Assembly: GCA_949825045.1 (NCBI GenBank)
Contig: OX463809.1
Location: 6,785,501-6,849,500, forward strand
Length of the DNA: 64,000 nt
Source: Argyresthia goedartella
Taxonomy: Eukaryota > Arthropoda > Insecta > Lepidoptera > Argyresthiidae
Direction: 5' to 3'
Below, piece by piece: positions 61,546 to 64,000 of this stretch. How positions within the stretch are numbered: the stretch's first letter is position 1; each line of letters starts with the position of its first letter. Position numbers and translations under genes: made by a program. The notes beneath the pieces were generated by a model. The model ran no database searches and was not told the origin of the DNA. It saw only the letters and a list, made by a program, of their open reading frames with translations.

Positions 61546-64000
61546 TGGATGGATGGATGAAGTGTTGATTAAAATCAGCGATAAAAACAATTTTTTTATA
61601 ATTTGTGGTGATTTTAATGTTAATCTGTTAGAGGATAATAATATTTGTACTAGATTAAAATCTTTATTTTTATGTCACAACATGAACTATCTGTTTTTGG
61701 AGCCTACTAGAATTACTGCAACATCTGCTACCTGCATTGACAATATATTTACTAACATTACGCCCATTTTCAAATCGGTCCTCAATAAATTAACCTCTGA
61801 TCACTCTGGTCAGATAGGTATATTCAATATTAAAATAAAAAAGGACCAAAAAGAGGATATTACATGTGTGCCCGTTAGTGACACTCGGCTTGAACACTAC
61901 AGGAATAATATTTTAGATAAACTATGGGAAATACCATACAGTGACGATCCAAATTTGTTGTACAACTCAGTATTTAACCTTGTCAAAAATTAATATTATA
62001 CGGTATTTAAATCAAAAACTATAAAAGTTAATAAAAAAGCTTTGTTTAGTGATTGGGCGTCAGTTGGAATTCATAGGAGCAGACGAAGATTATATGAACT
62101 CTATGAAGAGAAATCATATAACAAAAATACGGCCTTTCTAGATTATGTTCGTAGTTATTCAAAAATGTTTAAACGCGTTTGTGCCGTAGCTAAATCTAAT
62201 TTCATTAAAAACAAAATTGAATCTAGTAGCAATGTAATGAAAACGACTTGGCAAATTATAAAGAGAGAAACTGGAAAGGCCAAAGCTACACATAATAACT
62301 TCAAGCTTAAGATAGATAATCAATTGCTAAGTACAGACCTAGAAGTAGCAAAAGCTTTCGAAAATTTCTTTACGGACATTCCAGTTTCAACAACCAAGTC
62401 TTTAAATTCATCTCCCGCTGCTGCTGAATCTATACTTAAACAAAACTTTGAGGAATGTAAAACAGATTTTAAATTTAGGCACGTAAATAATGAAGACATT
62501 GTAAAAGCGTTTAAATCCCTGGAAATAAAAAAGACAGCTGACGCCCATGGTCTATCAGTAAAAATTATTAGTTCCATTGTAGATTGTATTGCACCTCACC
62601 TTTGTTGTATATTTAATCAATGTATAGATAGTGGTGTGTTTCCTGACTTGATGAAACTAAGTAAAGTTATACCTTTATTCAAAGCTGGTAGTACATCAGA
62701 CCCCACCAATTTTAGACCCATATCGATACTACCAACGCTTAGCAAAATATTTGAAAAACTCATACTTAATCAATTGCAAAGTCATTTTTATCTCAATAAT
62801 TTAATTAATATTGCTCAGTTTGGTTTCACAAAGGGTCGTTCAACAGCGTTCGACAATATTTTTGATGCCTGGGAAGACGCAATGGATGCAATAGGTGTCT
62901 TCTGCGATCTATCCAAGGCTTTTGATTGCGTCCATCATGACACTCTTGTCAGGAAGTTACTCCATTATGGTGTAAAAGATCAGGCACTTGGCCTTCTGGA
63001 GTCATATCTAACAGATAGGGTTCGGATGGTCGATGTTAATGGGAAAAGATCACCTGGGTCTTCAATAAGTATGGGCGTACCGCAAGGTTCAATTCTTGGT
63101 CCTTTCTTGTTTTTAGTATATATTAACGATTTACCTTACCTTGTTAAAGCAAAACATGGGTTAGTATTGTTTGCCGATGATACTTCTTTGATATTTAAAG
63201 TTAAAAGACAGCAATCAAATTATGACGAGGTAAACAATGCTATCTCTAGTATAGTGAACTGGTTTACTGTTAACAATTTATTACTTAATGAAAAGAAAAC
63301 TAAATGTATTAAATTCGTGTTACCCAATGTGAACCCCGTAACTACAGACATATTTATAAAAGGACAGAGATTGGACCTTGTGCAGTCGACTGTCTTTTTG
63401 GGCATTACTTTAGACGCCAAACTACAATGGGATCCTCATATAAATCAATTGTCGAACAGACTGAGTTCGGCAGCGTTCGCAGTTAAAAAAATTAGAGCTC
63501 TTACCGACGTAGACACCGCTAGACTAGTCTACTTTAGTTACTTTCATAGTCTAATGACCTATGGTATTTTATTGTGGGGTCACGCTGCGAATGCTAATAG
63601 TATATTTATTCTGCAGAAACAGGCTGTTCGTGCAATTTATAGATTAGGGCCTAGAGTGTCACTGAGGGAAAAGTTTAAAGAAATCAATATTCTGACATTT
63701 GTGTCTCAATATATCTATGACAATCTTGTGTATGTAAAAAGAAATATAACTAATTTTCAGAAGTACAGTGATATACACAATTTTAATACTAGAAATAAAG
63801 ACAAGTTGGTTGCTTATGTAAGCCGACTACATAAAATTAGTAATTCTTTTAAAGGCAATTGTATACTCTATTACAATAAGGTATTAAAAACTTAGTTTAA
63901 ACTTAAACTTAGTTTAACAAGTTTAAAATAATAATAAAACAGAAATTGTATAAAAAAGGTTACTATAGGATATTTGATTACTTAGAGGACAGATGTCCAT
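61546..64000 (+). pseudogene. Nearly intact Jockey/CR1-type non-LTR retrotransposon, 5'-truncated, runs off the window
   Basis: From 61553 one frame carries endonuclease end (NNFFIICGDFNVNLL, FLEPTRITATSATCIDN, LTSDHSGQIG), a TAA at 61991, then continues in the same frame from 61994 to 63895: KTTWQIIKRETGK, VIPLFKAGSTSDPTNFRPIS, TKGRSTAFDNI, GVFCDLSKAFDCVHH (catalytic Asp), [26 protein letters not shown] (FADD), WFTVNNLLLNEKKTK, FLGITLDAKLQWDP, SLMTYGILLWGHAA and NNSFKGNC-like end. A local rearrangement at about 63885-63920 gives a TAG about 27 codons early; the usual last residues follow in frame fragments. Two inactivating changes plus 5' truncation. Close relative of 31045-31948. Confidence 0.9.

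Overview
This window looks like a transposon-packed stretch of an insect nuclear genome, most probably a moth or butterfly (Lepidoptera). The reasons are: AT-rich DNA; three spliced animal genes with GT-AG introns; several tRNA-derived SINEs; repeated copies of a dispersed element starting GGGTTCCGTACCC that I know as common in moth genomes; and many non-LTR retrotransposons ending in short microsatellite tails. The order-level call is inference. I see no rRNA, true tRNA, CRISPR or bacterial operon.

Three host genes are readable. (1) A six-exon secreted chymotrypsin-like serine protease, + strand, 28883-37945, complete at 266 codons, with the full catalytic triad. (2) A four-exon Fcf2/DNTTIP2-type rRNA-processing factor, + strand, 47851-50664, 287 codons. 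(3) On the - strand and tail-to-tail with it, five exons of an HSD17B8-type short-chain dehydrogenase (58526-51698) whose first, cofactor-binding exon is not in the window. The genes are unrelated in function; what links them is that their introns are full of mobile DNA.

The rest is layered mobile elements. 1-4.7 kb: Copia and Gypsy remnants, a polypurine tract and tandem units of a foldback-type repeat. 4.7-8.4 kb: two dead non-LTR elements, one with a 415-bp near-perfect tandem duplication. 8.8-16.5 kb: little coding, several inverted repeats, a 14-copy 39-bp minisatellite and a SINE. 17.2-23.8 kb: a three-level nest, with a Tc1/mariner-like transposase gene split by an RTE-type element that is itself split by a Jockey/CR1-type element. 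24-28 kb: dispersed repeats including a full-length 824-bp element with terminal inverted repeats (TIRs). 38-46 kb: foldbacks, a mariner remnant and a second nest (a CR1/L2-like element split by another non-LTR insertion with a perfect 7-bp duplication). 46.6-47.7 kb: a hAT-like element carrying a SINE, ending 95 bp before the Fcf2 start codon. 59-64 kb: non-LTR ORF1/endonuclease remnants, a BEL/Pao fragment and a nearly intact non-LTR ORF running to the window end.

The most notable single object is an uninterrupted 956-codon ORF (35492-32622, - strand) in intron 3 of the protease. It carries an N-terminal C2H2 finger, a reverse transcriptase with YLDD, a cysteine/histidine knuckle and a PD-D-type restriction-like endonuclease, so it is an R2-superclade-like retrotransposon outside rDNA. 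A truncated relative lies in an HSD17B8 intron. All family calls come from reading motifs by eye; no searches were run.
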